DNA from: Glandiceps talaboti
Lineage: Eukaryota > Hemichordata > Enteropneusta > Spengelidae
Assembly: GCF_964340395.1 (NCBI RefSeq)
Contig: NC_135563.1
Coordinates: 3,011,922-3,075,921, forward strand
Length of the DNA stretch: 64,000 bases
Direction: 5' to 3'
Each line of letters opens with the position of its first letter. Positions within the stretch are counted from its first letter, which is position 1. Below are positions 40,401 to 51,592 of this stretch, piece after piece. Both the position numbers and the translations under genes were made by a program. A model generated the notes under the pieces. That model saw only the letters and a program-made list of their open reading frames with translations. It ran no database searches and was not told the origin of the DNA.

Positions 40401-43400
40401 CACAGAATTGAAGGTTTATATACCTGTAGGTTTTCCTAAGTTCCATACATATTGGCACACATTTGATATTGACCTTTATATGATTGGTCACTTAGGAAGT
40501 GATAGGATTGGTTCGGAAGGATTGTTTCAACTTGAGATTAACTAATTTGACGTAACTTGATTGGTTATGAAGATTGCAGTCAGGATCCTAAATTTGACTC
40601 AAGTTCAGTGTATATTTCATTCCTGATACACTTATGGTTTTCTGTGTATATATCATTCCTGATACACTTATGGTTTTCAGTGTATATTTCATTCCTGATA
40701 CACTTATGGTTTTCTGTGTATATTTCATTCCTGATACACTTATGGTTTTCTGTGTTTTGTGACAGTCTACTTGACTTCCCCAATCTGACTTGCAAGCATT
40801 TCCTATCTTGAGTACACCAATGTATATAGTGCATTTTTGACCCCTGTCGCCACCACCACCACCACCACCACCACCACCTCCACCACTACCACCTCTACCC
40901 TACCATCACTACCTCCACCACCACCTCACAATAAACAAGGGCTGTGAGAGATAACACAAATACAACTGATTCAGACATGCATTAAAAAATACTTTTATGT
41001 TGTCATAATCTCATAGCTGTAATAATGAAATTAAAAACATATGAGGGCAGTCCTCTGTGGTTAAATTATAATTATGTTGATCATGTAACTATGTATAAAA
41101 CCTGTCCTTTTAACAGAGGTCTGAGAGTTTCCCTATGTATATATAGACAATCTATCTTAGATTCTATCGGTAAATTACTTACCACAAAACATATAGGCAA
41201 CCTATGCTATCTACCGGTATATATGTATAACTTAGTACTTACCACAAAACACATACATGTAGACAACCAATGCCATCGATAAACTATTTTCACAACCTTA
41301 AATTACTTTAATTGAATTTATGATATTGTCAATTTCTCCTACTTTCCCCATTTCCCAACACTAGACATACATTGCAATCATACTGATTAGAGACAAAACC
41401 ATGTGTAGGCACATCATTGTGTCAAAGTGAAACTTGACAATAGAAACACTGTAAACAACTTACAATGTAAAAGTCAAAAACCACTGGACCAATTGCCATG
41501 ATATTTGGTACCTTATGTATCTAGTTGGGAAATTGTTCAAATCTGGGTCAAAATGTGTCAAAAAACTTAAACTCAAAAACTACAGGGCAGATCAATCTGA
41601 AATTTGGTGGGAACAGTCCCTAAATGCTTTCTAAGACAGTCACTAAATGCTTTCTAGGACAGTCCCTAAATGCTTTCTAAGACAGTCACTAAATGCTTTC
41701 TAGGACAGTCACTAAATGCTTTCTAAGACAGTCCCTAAATGCTTTCTAAGACAGTCACTAAATGCTTTCTAAGACAGTCACTAAATGCTTTCTAAGACAG
41801 TCACTAAATGCTTTCTAAGACAGTCACTAAATGCTTTCTAAGACAGTCACTAAATGCTTTCTAAGACAGTCACTAAATGCTTTCTAGGACAGTCACTAAA
41901 TGCTTTCTAAGACAGTCACTAAATGCTTTCTACTGTTAATATTCACTGCAAGTACTTGAATGATAATTGATGTCATCTGATCCATGAGAAAGTTTTTATA
42001 CATTATATGTCAATCAGTTTGATAATTGTTGATTTAACTGCCTAGAGCTGACACACGTTATTCATGTACATGTAAAATAAGCTAGTAGTACTCCATTCAG
42101 ACATTGAGATCAATTATTGACCTTTGACCTAAGTTTGTAAGATATAGACCATGTGATGTATAAGAAAGATCATATCTTTTAATCATATGATTCAATTCCA
42201 TGTTGTTACTGTTAGTTTAATCTTATCAGATGAGATGAAAGGATTATGTAAAACCCTTCTTTTGTTTCGGCCAAACTTTATACACATCTCTATCAGACCC
42301 CAACACTTTATTACGTAAAACCCTTCTTTTGTTTCGGCCAAACTTTATACACATCTCTGTCAGACCCCAACACTTTATTACGTAAAACCCTTCTTTTGTT
42401 TAGGCCAAACTTTATACACATCTCTATCAGACCCCAACACTTTATAACGTAAAACCCTTCTTTTGTTTAATAGGCCAAACTTTATACACATCTTTATCAG
42501 ACCCCAACACTTTATTACGTAAAACCCTTCTTTTGTTTAATAGGCCAAACTTTATACACATCTCTATCAGACCCCAACACTTTATTATGTAAAACCCTTC
42601 TTTTGTTTAATAGGCCAAACTTTATACACATCTCTATCAGACCCCAACACTTTATTACGTAAAACCCTTCTTTTGTTTAATAGGCCAAACTTTATACACA
42701 TCTCTATCAGACCCCAACACTTTATTACGTAAAACCCTTCTTTTGTTTAATAGGCCAAACTTTATACACATCTCTGTCAGACCCCAACACTTTATTACGT
42801 AAAATCCTTCTTTTGTTTAATAGGCCAAACTTTATACACATCTCTATCAGACCCCAACACTTTATTACGTAAAACCCTTCTTTTGTTTAATAGGCCAAAC
42901 TTTATACACATCTCTATCAGACCCCAACACTTTATTACGTAAAACCCTTCTTTTGTTTAATAGGCCAAACTTTATACACATCTCTATCAGACCCCAACAC
43001 TTTATTACGTAAAACCCTTCTTTTGTTTAATAGGCCAAACTTTATACACATCTCTATCAGACCCCAACACTTTATTACGTAAAACCCTTCTTTTGTTTAA
43101 TAGGCCAAACTTTATACACATCTCTGTCAGACCCCAACACTTTATTACGTAAAACCCTTCTTTTGTTTAATAGGCCAAACTTTATACACATCTCTATCAG
43201 ACCCCAACACTTTATTACGTAAAACCCTTCTTTTGTTTAATAGGCCAAACTTTATACACATCTCTATCAGACCCCAACACTTTATTACGTAAAACCCTTC
43301 TTTTGTTTAATAGGCCAAACTTTATACACATCTCTATCAGACCCCAACACTTTATTACGTAAAACCCTTCTTTTGTTTAATAGGCCAAACTTTATACACA

Positions 43401-46400
43401 TCTCTATCAGACCCCAACACTTTATTACGTAAAACCCTTCTTTTGTTTAATAGGCCAAACTTTATACACATCTCTATCAGACCCCAACACTTTATTACGT
43501 AAAACCCTTCTTTTGTTTAGGCCAAACTTTATACACATCTCTGTCAGACCCCAACACTTTATTACGTAAAACCCTTCTTTTGTTTAATAGGCCAAACTTT
43601 ATACACATCTCTATCAGACCCCAACACTTTATTACGTAAAACCCTTCTTTTGTTTAATAGGCCAAACTTTATACACATCTCTATCAGACCCCAACACTTT
43701 ATTACGTAAAACCCTTCTTTTGTTTAATAGGCCAAACTTTATACACATCTCTATCAGACCCCAACACTTTATTACGTAAAACCCTTCTTTTGTTTAATAG
43801 GCCAAACTTTATACACATCTCTGTCAGACCCCAACACTTTATTACGTAAAACCCTTCTTTTGTTTAGGCCAAACTTTATACACATCTCTGTCAGACCCCA
43901 ACACTTTATTACGTAAAACCCTTCTTTTGTTTAGGCCAAACTTTATACACATCTCTATCAGACCCCAACACTTTATTACGTAAAACCCTTCTTTTGTTTA
44001 GGCCAAACTTTATACACATCTCTGTCAGACCCCAACACTTTATTACGTAAAACCCTTCTTTTGTTTAATAGGCCAAACTTTATACACATCTCTATCAGAC
44101 CCCAACACTTTATTACGTAAAACCCTTCTTTTGTTTAATAGGCCAAACTTTATACACATCTCTGTCAGACCCCAACACTTTATTACGTAAAACCCTTCTT
44201 TTGTTTAATAGGCCAAACTTTATACACATCTCTATCAGACCCCAACACTTTATTACGTAAAACCCTTCTTTTGTTTAATAGGCCAAACTTTATACACATC
44301 TCTATCAGACCCCAACACTTTATTACGTAAAACCCTTCTTTTGTTTAATAGGCCAAACTTTATACACATCTCTATCAGACCCCAACACTTTATTACGTAA
44401 AACCCTTCTTTTGTTTAATAGGCCAAACTTTATACACATCTCTATCAGACCCCAACACTTTATTACGTAAAACCCTTCTTTTGTTTAATAGGCCAAACTT
44501 TATACACATCTCTATCAGACCCCAACACTTTATTACGTGAAACCCTTCTTTTGTTTAATAGGCCAAACTTTATACACATCTCTGTCAGACCCCAACACTT
44601 TATTACGTAAAACCCTTCTTTTGTTTAATAGGCCAAACTTTTTACACATCTCTATCAGACCCCAACACTTTATTACGTAAAACCCTTCTTTTGTTTAGGC
44701 CAAACTTTATACACATCTCTGTCAGACCCCAACACTTTATTACGTAAAACCCTTCTTTTGTTTAATAGGCCAAACTTTATACACATCTCTATCAGACCCC
44801 AACACTTTATTACGTAAAACCCTTCTTTTGTTTAATAGGCCAAACTTTATACACATCTCTATCAGACCCCAACACTTTATTACGTAAAACCCTTCTTTTG
44901 TTTAATAGGCCAAACTTTATACACATCTCTATCAGACCCCAACACTTTATTACGTAAAACCCTTCTTTTGTTTAATAGGCCAAACTTTATACACATCTCT
45001 ATCAGACCCCAACACTTTATTACGTAAAACCCTTCTTTTGTTTAATAGGCCAAACTTTATACACATCTCTATCAGACCCCAACACTTTATTACGTAAAAC
45101 CCTTCTTTTGTTTAATAGGCCAAACTTTATACACATCTCTATCAGACCCCAACACTTTATTACGTAAAACCCTTCTTTTGTTTAATAGGCCAAACTTTAT
45201 ACACATCTCTGTCAGACCCCAACACTTTATTACGTAAAACCCTTCTTTTGTTTAATAGGCCAAACTTTATACACATCTCTATCAGACCCCAACACTTTAT
45301 TACGTAAAACCCTTCTTTTGTTTAATAGGCCAAACTTTATACACATCTCTATCAGACCCCAACACTTTATTACGTAAAACCCTTCTTTTGTTTAATAGGC
45401 CAAACTTTATACACATCTCTATCAGACCCCAACACTTTAATACTAATCTAACAATGGATGTTCAGTTATATAAACTGTTGCTAAGATACTTCACAAGTTA
45501 AAACTTTTTTTTTTCTCTAACCCTAACCCCAATCCGGGCAGTAATTGGACGAAATCTGTTCTTCAGGTATTTTACCAGGTTTCGTCTATGGGACAAAGTA
45601 TTGAAATCTAAATGCAAGCAATACAGAGCTACTTGTACTTCTCTAAGTGACTTTGTATGTACATTGTGCACTGTCTGTATTCAGATCAATTTACCCACAT
45701 GTATGTACTTAGAATGACTCTATAATCATCAAATGAGATCTGAGGAATCTATGCAAATAGTATTATTTATCAGTGTTCGTGTTATAGCTGATAGTAGCTA
45801 CCTGAGATGCCCAGGGTTCCCTATCGATATTATGGTACACAGTATCTAGCCAATAAATGCCAGTTTTTATCAGCTTTCCCAATTGAAACTTTCACAAAAC
45901 TTGAACCATGATTGTTCAGTATACCTCTAAAGAAATTTGAAGAGACTGCTAGCTAACTTGATTTTGCTTTTAAAAATAATAATTTTGGCTTATCAATATC
46001 AGGCGTACTTTTTGTTTAAAGTTGTACTGTGGTTTACCTTAGTCATACAGAATGCAAGAGTAACTATCATTTCAGAATTCTATCAAGCTGTTTGTCAGTC
46101 TAGCCTGCTGAACAAATCAGAATGTGGTCAAAGTTCATCCATGACGTAATGATAATCCATAGAGGAATGTTTTGTCATGGCAACAACTTGATACCAGCTA
46201 TCCAGGGTGACTGGATCCCAGATACCAGCTATCCGGGGTGGCTGGATCCCAGATACCAGCTATCCGGGGTGGTTGGATCCCAGGGTTCTTCATCCAAATT
46301 CTAGGGAGAACTAACAAAATATTTCCTCTGATACAATATTATTATATTTTTGTTTATTAATATACACTGTGGTCACCAGTAAACCATTATATACAATCAT

Positions 46401-48706
46401 ATTGTGGACAACTTCTTGGTCGGAGTAGGGTAACTGTAATCACTGTCGTCACCAGTAAACCATTATCTACAATCATATTGTGGACAACTTCTTGGTCGGA
46501 GTAGGGTAACTGTAATCACTGTCGTCACCAGTAAACCATTATCTACAATCATATTGTGGACAACTTCTTGGTCGGAGTAGGGTAACTGTAATCACTGTCG
46601 TCACCAGTAAACCATTATCTACAATCATATTGTGGACAACTTCTTGGTCGGAGTAGGGTTACTGTAATCACTGTCGTCACCAGTAAACCATTATATACAA
46701 TCATATTGTGGACAACTTCTTGGTCGGAGTAGGGTAACTGTAATCACAAAATTCTAATTCATATTTTATGTTTTTGTTTATTTCAGAGTAAAGCTACCAA
46801 TAACACTATAGTCTCTGTCATGTTCTATGCTGCAACAGATGGCCAGGGTGAGATGGAACCCGTAGTCGAGGGCAACCGCATGATGGCTATTGAAGGACAT
46901 ACTGAAGAGCTTGGTAACTTTGCAATCAAATTTCCTCGTGCCAAGAATACAAAGAAGTCTAACTTCTTAAGGACATACAGTCCAAGTCTTCACATTGTCA
47001 AAGAAGTTGTGATACGCAGTATGAAGTACTATCCTTTCACTCAAAACAAACATATGCTTGGACTAGTTGGCGATATTCTCTCACAGAGCCAATTCCATGA
47101 TTATGCCCCTAACTTATTGGTTCACCAAATTACCTTGGCTCTTCCATTTGAGGTTGATTTTGTCTTCGAATCTGGAAGTTTTACAGAAAGAAAATCAGTC
47201 TTGGCAGGGAAGGATTTCACAAACCTTTTGGAATACCATGATCAGAACTTTGATAGAAAGTTTGAAAACATTTTTAACCTGAAGCAGAAAGGATTTAAAG
47301 AGAAAGAAGTTAATTTTGCTAAAGCTACTTTGAGCAACTTACTTGGAGGTATTGGCTATTTCTATGGTAAATCACTTGTCAAATCTAGATATACTGATGA
47401 ACCTGTGGAATATTGGGAGGCTCCACTTTACACAGCTGTACCATCTCGTTCATTTTTTCCACGTGGGTTTCTGTGGGATGAAGGTTTCCATAACCTGCTT
47501 ATAAGTAAGTGGGATCCTAACATCAGTAAAGACATCATTGGTCATTGGTTAGATTTGATGAATGTTGAAGGTTGGATTCCAAGGGAACAGATTCTTGGGA
47601 GTGAAGCTCGTTCTAAAGTGCCTGCCGAGTTTGTCGTACAGTACAACGAAAATGCCAATCCGCCAACACTTTTTCTACCAATTCAGTCCCTAATGAAAGT
47701 TTTCTCAAAAAGTAGCAATGCTAAAGATCAAGAATTTTTAAAGCATGTCTATCCAAGATTAAAAGTTTGGTTTAACTGGTTCAATACTACACAACTAGGA
47801 GGTGTCGCAACATCGTACAGATGGCGCGGTCGCGATGCTGCAACCAATAAAGAATTAAATCCTAAAACTCTCACCTCAGGTTTGGACGACTATCCCCGTG
47901 CATCACATCCATCGGAAGATGAACGCCATATTGATCTAAGGTGCTGGATTGGCCTAGCGGCAGGGGTGATGGCAGACATCGCAAAAACTATTGGTGAGCC
48001 TCATGAATTGTACCAACAAACACATACAGTGCTGACTGATAATGAGTTGCTTGACAAACTACATTGGTCAAGCAAAGGAAAGGAATATAGTGACTATGGC
48101 AACCATACAGATCATGTCAGCCTTGAAAGGCCACCAGTACCAACACCAGTAGTACAACAACAAAGAGGTCCACGCAAACCACAAAATATCCCAAAACCAC
48201 CAATGATTCGTGTTGTACGATCTAAAAATGGACCAACCTATAGGCACGTCAATGCATTTGGCTATGTTAGTCTGTTTCCTTTTCTTACACAGATCATTGA
48301 ACCAACATCGGACAAATTAAATAAAATTCTCACCGACCTAAAAGACCCTAAACTCCTTTGGACAAAATATGGTCTGAGGTCACTGTCAAAGTCAGATCCA
48401 TTGTATGCCAAATATAATACTGAGCATGATCCACCATATTGGAGGGGCCAGATATGGATAAACATGAACTATTTGACAGTGAGGGCACTTCATCATTACG
48501 CTAACATTGATGGGCCATACAAGGAACAGGCCAGTGGAATTTACAAAGAACTCAGGACTAATATCATGAATAACATTGTAAAAGAATATGACAGGTCGGG
48601 TTATGTTTGGGAACAATACAACGACACAACAGGACGAGGTCAGGGGTCACATCCTTTCACAGGCTGGTCATCCTTGGTAATTCTTATGATGGCAGAGAAT
48701 TACTAG
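37446..48706 (+). CDS. MOGS: Mannosyl-oligosaccharide glucosidase (ER glucosidase I, GH63)
   Basis: Two exons, 37446-38249 and 46787-48706, join in phase 0 (GKAR then SKATNN) to give 907 residues; the human enzyme has about 837. It removes the outermost alpha-1,2-glucose from Glc3Man9GlcNAc2 on nascent glycoproteins in the ER. An acidic cytosolic N-terminus holds an RRAVRR basic cluster and is followed by a type II membrane anchor at about residues 118-138. The family N-terminal block begins WGSYRPGVYFGMKTRSP, with LRHTCEQSDQLPRYGWLRHD after it. The catalytic module has FLWDEGFHNLL, SGLDDYPRASHPS and ERHIDLRCW, where E647 and D651 keep the spacing of the essential yeast pair E613/D617. It ends with YWRGQIWINMNYL and GSHPFTGWSSLVILMM. 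A proline-rich insert (about residues 713-740) is variable in the family. The single 8.5-kb intron is rich in tandem repeats. Confidence 0.96.
38684..38731. repeat. 14-bp stem hairpin in the MOGS intron
   Basis: ttggctatctggct and its exact complement agccagatagccaa are separated by 20 bases. Flanking tgatgtaagtcatac and aatacatcatacc extend the fold imperfectly, so this is probably a small foldback element. Confidence 0.7.
38745..38937. repeat. 21/23-bp minisatellite, about nine copies
   Basis: The unit is catggatgtatcccctaaca + c; the 23-bp form reads gatgtgtatc. Confidence 0.95.
39481..39832 (+). mobile_element. tRNA-derived SINE, copy 2
   Basis: Pol III-like A box (tggttagcgtgaccgg) and perfect B box GGTTCGAGCCC at 39531-39541. 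The body is shared with copy 1, and the tail is gggaaagcgctatataag. The intact B box suggests a younger copy than the one at 15485. Same strand as MOGS, within its intron. Confidence 0.85.
40607..40756. repeat. 36-bp repeat, four copies
   Basis: The unit contains gtgtatatttcattcctgat and acacttatggttttct. Its period is a multiple of three, so it is open in frame on both strands without being a gene. A CCA triplet run follows at 40848-40930. Confidence 0.95.
41613..41933. repeat. 23-bp minisatellite, about 14 copies
   Basis: The unit is cagtcactaaatgctttcta + aga. The first copies alternate cagtcac and cagtccc. It sits at the end of a dispersed repeat (41470-41620). Confidence 0.95.
42243..45440. 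repeat. 70-bp satellite-like array, about 46 copies, in the MOGS intron
   Basis: The unit contains gccaaactttatacacatct, ctatcagaccccaacacttt, attacgtaaaacccttcttt and tgtttaatag. A 67-bp class lacks AAT in the last segment, and a second polymorphism is ctctatcag/ctctgtcag. Copies are almost identical, so homogenisation is recent. Nearly every unit holds TTACGTAA; exceptions are near 42441, 42585 and 44533. Confidence 0.98.
46190..46282. repeat. 31-bp repeat, three copies
   Basis: Units contain gataccagctatccggggtg followed by gctggatccca. Confidence 0.9.
46370..46747. repeat. 76-bp tandem repeat, five copies, just before MOGS exon 2
   Basis: The unit contains caccagtaaaccattatcta and tcttggtcggagtagggtaa. 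Copies differ at one to three bases. The array stops about 40 bp before the exon 2 acceptor. Confidence 0.96.
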
Positions 48707-49150
48707 TTTCAACTGGAGTATCACCTACAAATACGCAATATTCAAATTTGTACAAATCTGAAACATGCACATATCCCACACTAATCATTACACATTTCAT
48801 CATGTATAAAGTTATCAACAATTTTTGTTGTACAAGGAAGAATTCTGTCTAAATCAACTATAAATTATATTTTGGCCATGCAAGGTGCAAACAAGACATC
48901 TCATGGTTTTAAAGAATTCAAATCAGACAAATTGGGGTATATCTCAAAACTTTGGTACATATTTCTAAAAATCAAAATCACTTTGAAAAATTTCTGAGAA
49001 TGTGTGTAAATTGTCCTCTATTATTTCTATAAGATGTATAATTATAATTATTTAGCTCCTCATATGTAGGTTCTCAAACCTGGGTAGGGCAAAGAAAAAA
49101 CAACTTCAATCAAATTGAATTTAAAAAATGCAAATGATGCAAAGACATAG

Positions 49151-49476
49151 TTTAAAGCAGCACTAGCTGTAACTTGTGTATTATTTTTTGATGAGACAAC
49201 AAAGATTATATTGACTGAGAATTGTTGAAATACTAATAATTAGATATACATTTCAATTAAAGGTTGATTTATTCAGACTGAGTTCAGAATCATGATTGTA
49301 TTGGGGTGCTGATTTTTGAGTACGGACCCAAAACTGTATATGATTGGATTTGTTGTACCATAATTATTATGTTTACCCTCAAATACATCTACCTACTGTT
49401 CAGGGTGTATGATATTCTGAGTGAGTCATTATATCTAAAACTAAAGAGTTTCAGTTGCTGCTAGTGTAGCTTTAAA
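49151..49476. mobile_element. MITE with TTAA target duplication
   Basis: The left end reads TTAA then AGCAGCACTAGCTGTAACT. The right end is AGTTGCTGCTAGTGTAGCT then TTAA, an imperfect complement. About 326 bp and non-coding. TTAA duplications are used by piggyBac and Kolobok elements, so it is likely a non-autonomous member of one of those. Confidence 0.75.
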
Positions 49477-49600
49477 AACACAAAATGTTTTGAAGATGTT
49501 GATACGCCAGATAGAACAGTCTCAACAAACAAATCAAATGATATTATTAGCACAACTGAACTGATAAGGTTCAGTAGTACTATAGGCATGGTGCAGTGTC

Positions 49601-49651
<51 letters not shown>

Positions 49652-49660
49652 GTGTGTGCA

Positions 49661-49711
<51 letters not shown>

Positions 49712-50593
49712 AAAACTTAAACTCAAAAACTGCCAGAAAGATTGCCTTGGTATTTGGTGGGGACATTACTTTTGGTGTCTAGTTGGGAAATTGTTCAAAG
49801 CAAAATGGTTGCATCACAGGTGTGTAATTTGGGTCCAAAAACTTAAACTACTGAGCAGATTGGTCTGAAATTTGATGGGAATGCATCTGAGGTGTATAGA
49901 TGAAGAATTATTAAGCATATAATGATCTCATCAGTGATATGCAAATTAGGTGTAAACATGAATTTTAGTCACAAACTTGTATCTCAAAAAGTAGTTGGTG
50001 AATGAGACTGAAATTTGGTGAGATGTTTCTAGAAGTGTTATTCTGCAGATTTTCTTCAAAATATTTTGATGCAATTGGCCATAGCAACTATGACCATGTC
50101 CTTAGCATCAACCAAATGCCAGTATATTTTGGTCAAATGACAACATCTGGTAGGCAAGCGAGTAAACATTCAAAAATGTATGCAAATATCCCTAGCAACC
50201 AAGACCACGCCCATAGCAACAACAAAATGGTGGTGTATTTTACAAAGATAACAAATTCTTAGACAAGTGAACAAATATTCAAAAAGTGTATGCAAATATG
50301 CCTAGCAACAAGACCACACCCATATATATCACAAAGATAACATCAGGGATTCATAGATAAGTGAACAAACATTAAAAAAAATGTATGTGTATATTGCAAA
50401 GATAGCAACAGGGCTGGATAGGCAACTGGATAATCATTCAGCAAATGAACACATATACCTAACATGGATCAGCATGTGGGTAAACATTTTTAAAAACTGT
50501 AGTTTTGCTACAACACCATTGGTGCTATTTTTATGTTTTGATTGTAAATAATTTTATGCTCAATTTTAAAATCGGTTACTTCAGAGAAGTGAA

Positions 50594-51100
50594 TTTTTTT
50601 ACAACTTTGGTTAATGTGAAAGGGATAGACTGAATTAGACATGTATACTTTGGTTTCTATCAAAGGGATAGACTGAATTGAATTAGACATGTATACTTTG
50701 GTTTCTATCAAAGGGATAGACTTGAATTAGACATGTATACTTTGGTTTCTATCAAAGGGATAGACTTGAATTAGACATGTATACTTTGGTTTCTATCAAA
50801 GGGATAGACTTGAATTAGACATGTATACTTTGGTTTCTATCAAAGGGATAGACTTGAATTAGACATGTATACTTTGGTTTCTATCAAAGGGATAGACTTG
50901 AATTAGACATGTATACTTTGGTTTCTATCAAAGGGATAGACTGAATTAGACATGTATACTTTGGTTTCTATCAAAGGGATAGACTTGAATTAGACATGTA
51001 TACTTTGGTTTCTATCAAAGGGATAGACTGAATTAGACATGTATACTTTGGTTTCTATCAAAGGGATAGACTTGAATTGAATTAGACATGTATACTTATG
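50594..51100. repeat. 44-bp minisatellite, about 11 copies
   Basis: The unit contains gaattagacatgtatacttt and ggtttctatcaaagggatag. Confidence 0.96.
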
Positions 51101-51250
51101 AAAATCATAAAATTTGTGAATTGTAACTCCAACTTTTATTTTAACAACTACATTTGGGCAACAAATGACAATTTCACAAGATTCCGGTGTTATTCATCCT
51201 GTGATGAATATAAGATGTTTCAGCAATTGAACAAGCTAGTATCATTGAAG

Positions 51251-51592
51251 CAGGTCTAGACACCTTCAGAATCAAACAGATCTAGACACCTTCAGAATCA
51301 AACAGATCTAGACACCTTCAGAATCAAACAGATCTAGACACCTTCAGAATCAAACATATCTTTCATTGCTTAGAAAGAGTACAAAACATTGGACTCAATT
51401 GAAAAATGAAGGAGGCTTTTACATTGAAAGATAGGGATGTAATAGTTTGGAATAAGTCTGGAAAACACTGGAGTAGAGATGTAATAGTTTGGAATAAGTC
51501 TGGAAAACACTGGAGTAGAGATGTAATAGTTTGGAATAAGTCTGGAAAACACTGGAGTAGAGATGTAATAGTTTGGAATAAGTCTGGGATGT
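51251..51592. repeat. Two adjacent minisatellites (26-bp and 42-bp units)
   Basis: The 26-bp unit (gatctagacaccttcagaat + caaaca) occurs about four times at 51251-51357. The 42-bp unit (gatgtaatagtttggaataa and onward) occurs four times at 51435-51592. The latter gives repetitive open frames that are not genes. Confidence 0.93.

Noticed and set aside
45518-45535. Interstitial telomere repeat (taaccctaacccc)
   Set aside because: Only two imperfect units, within chance for this base composition.
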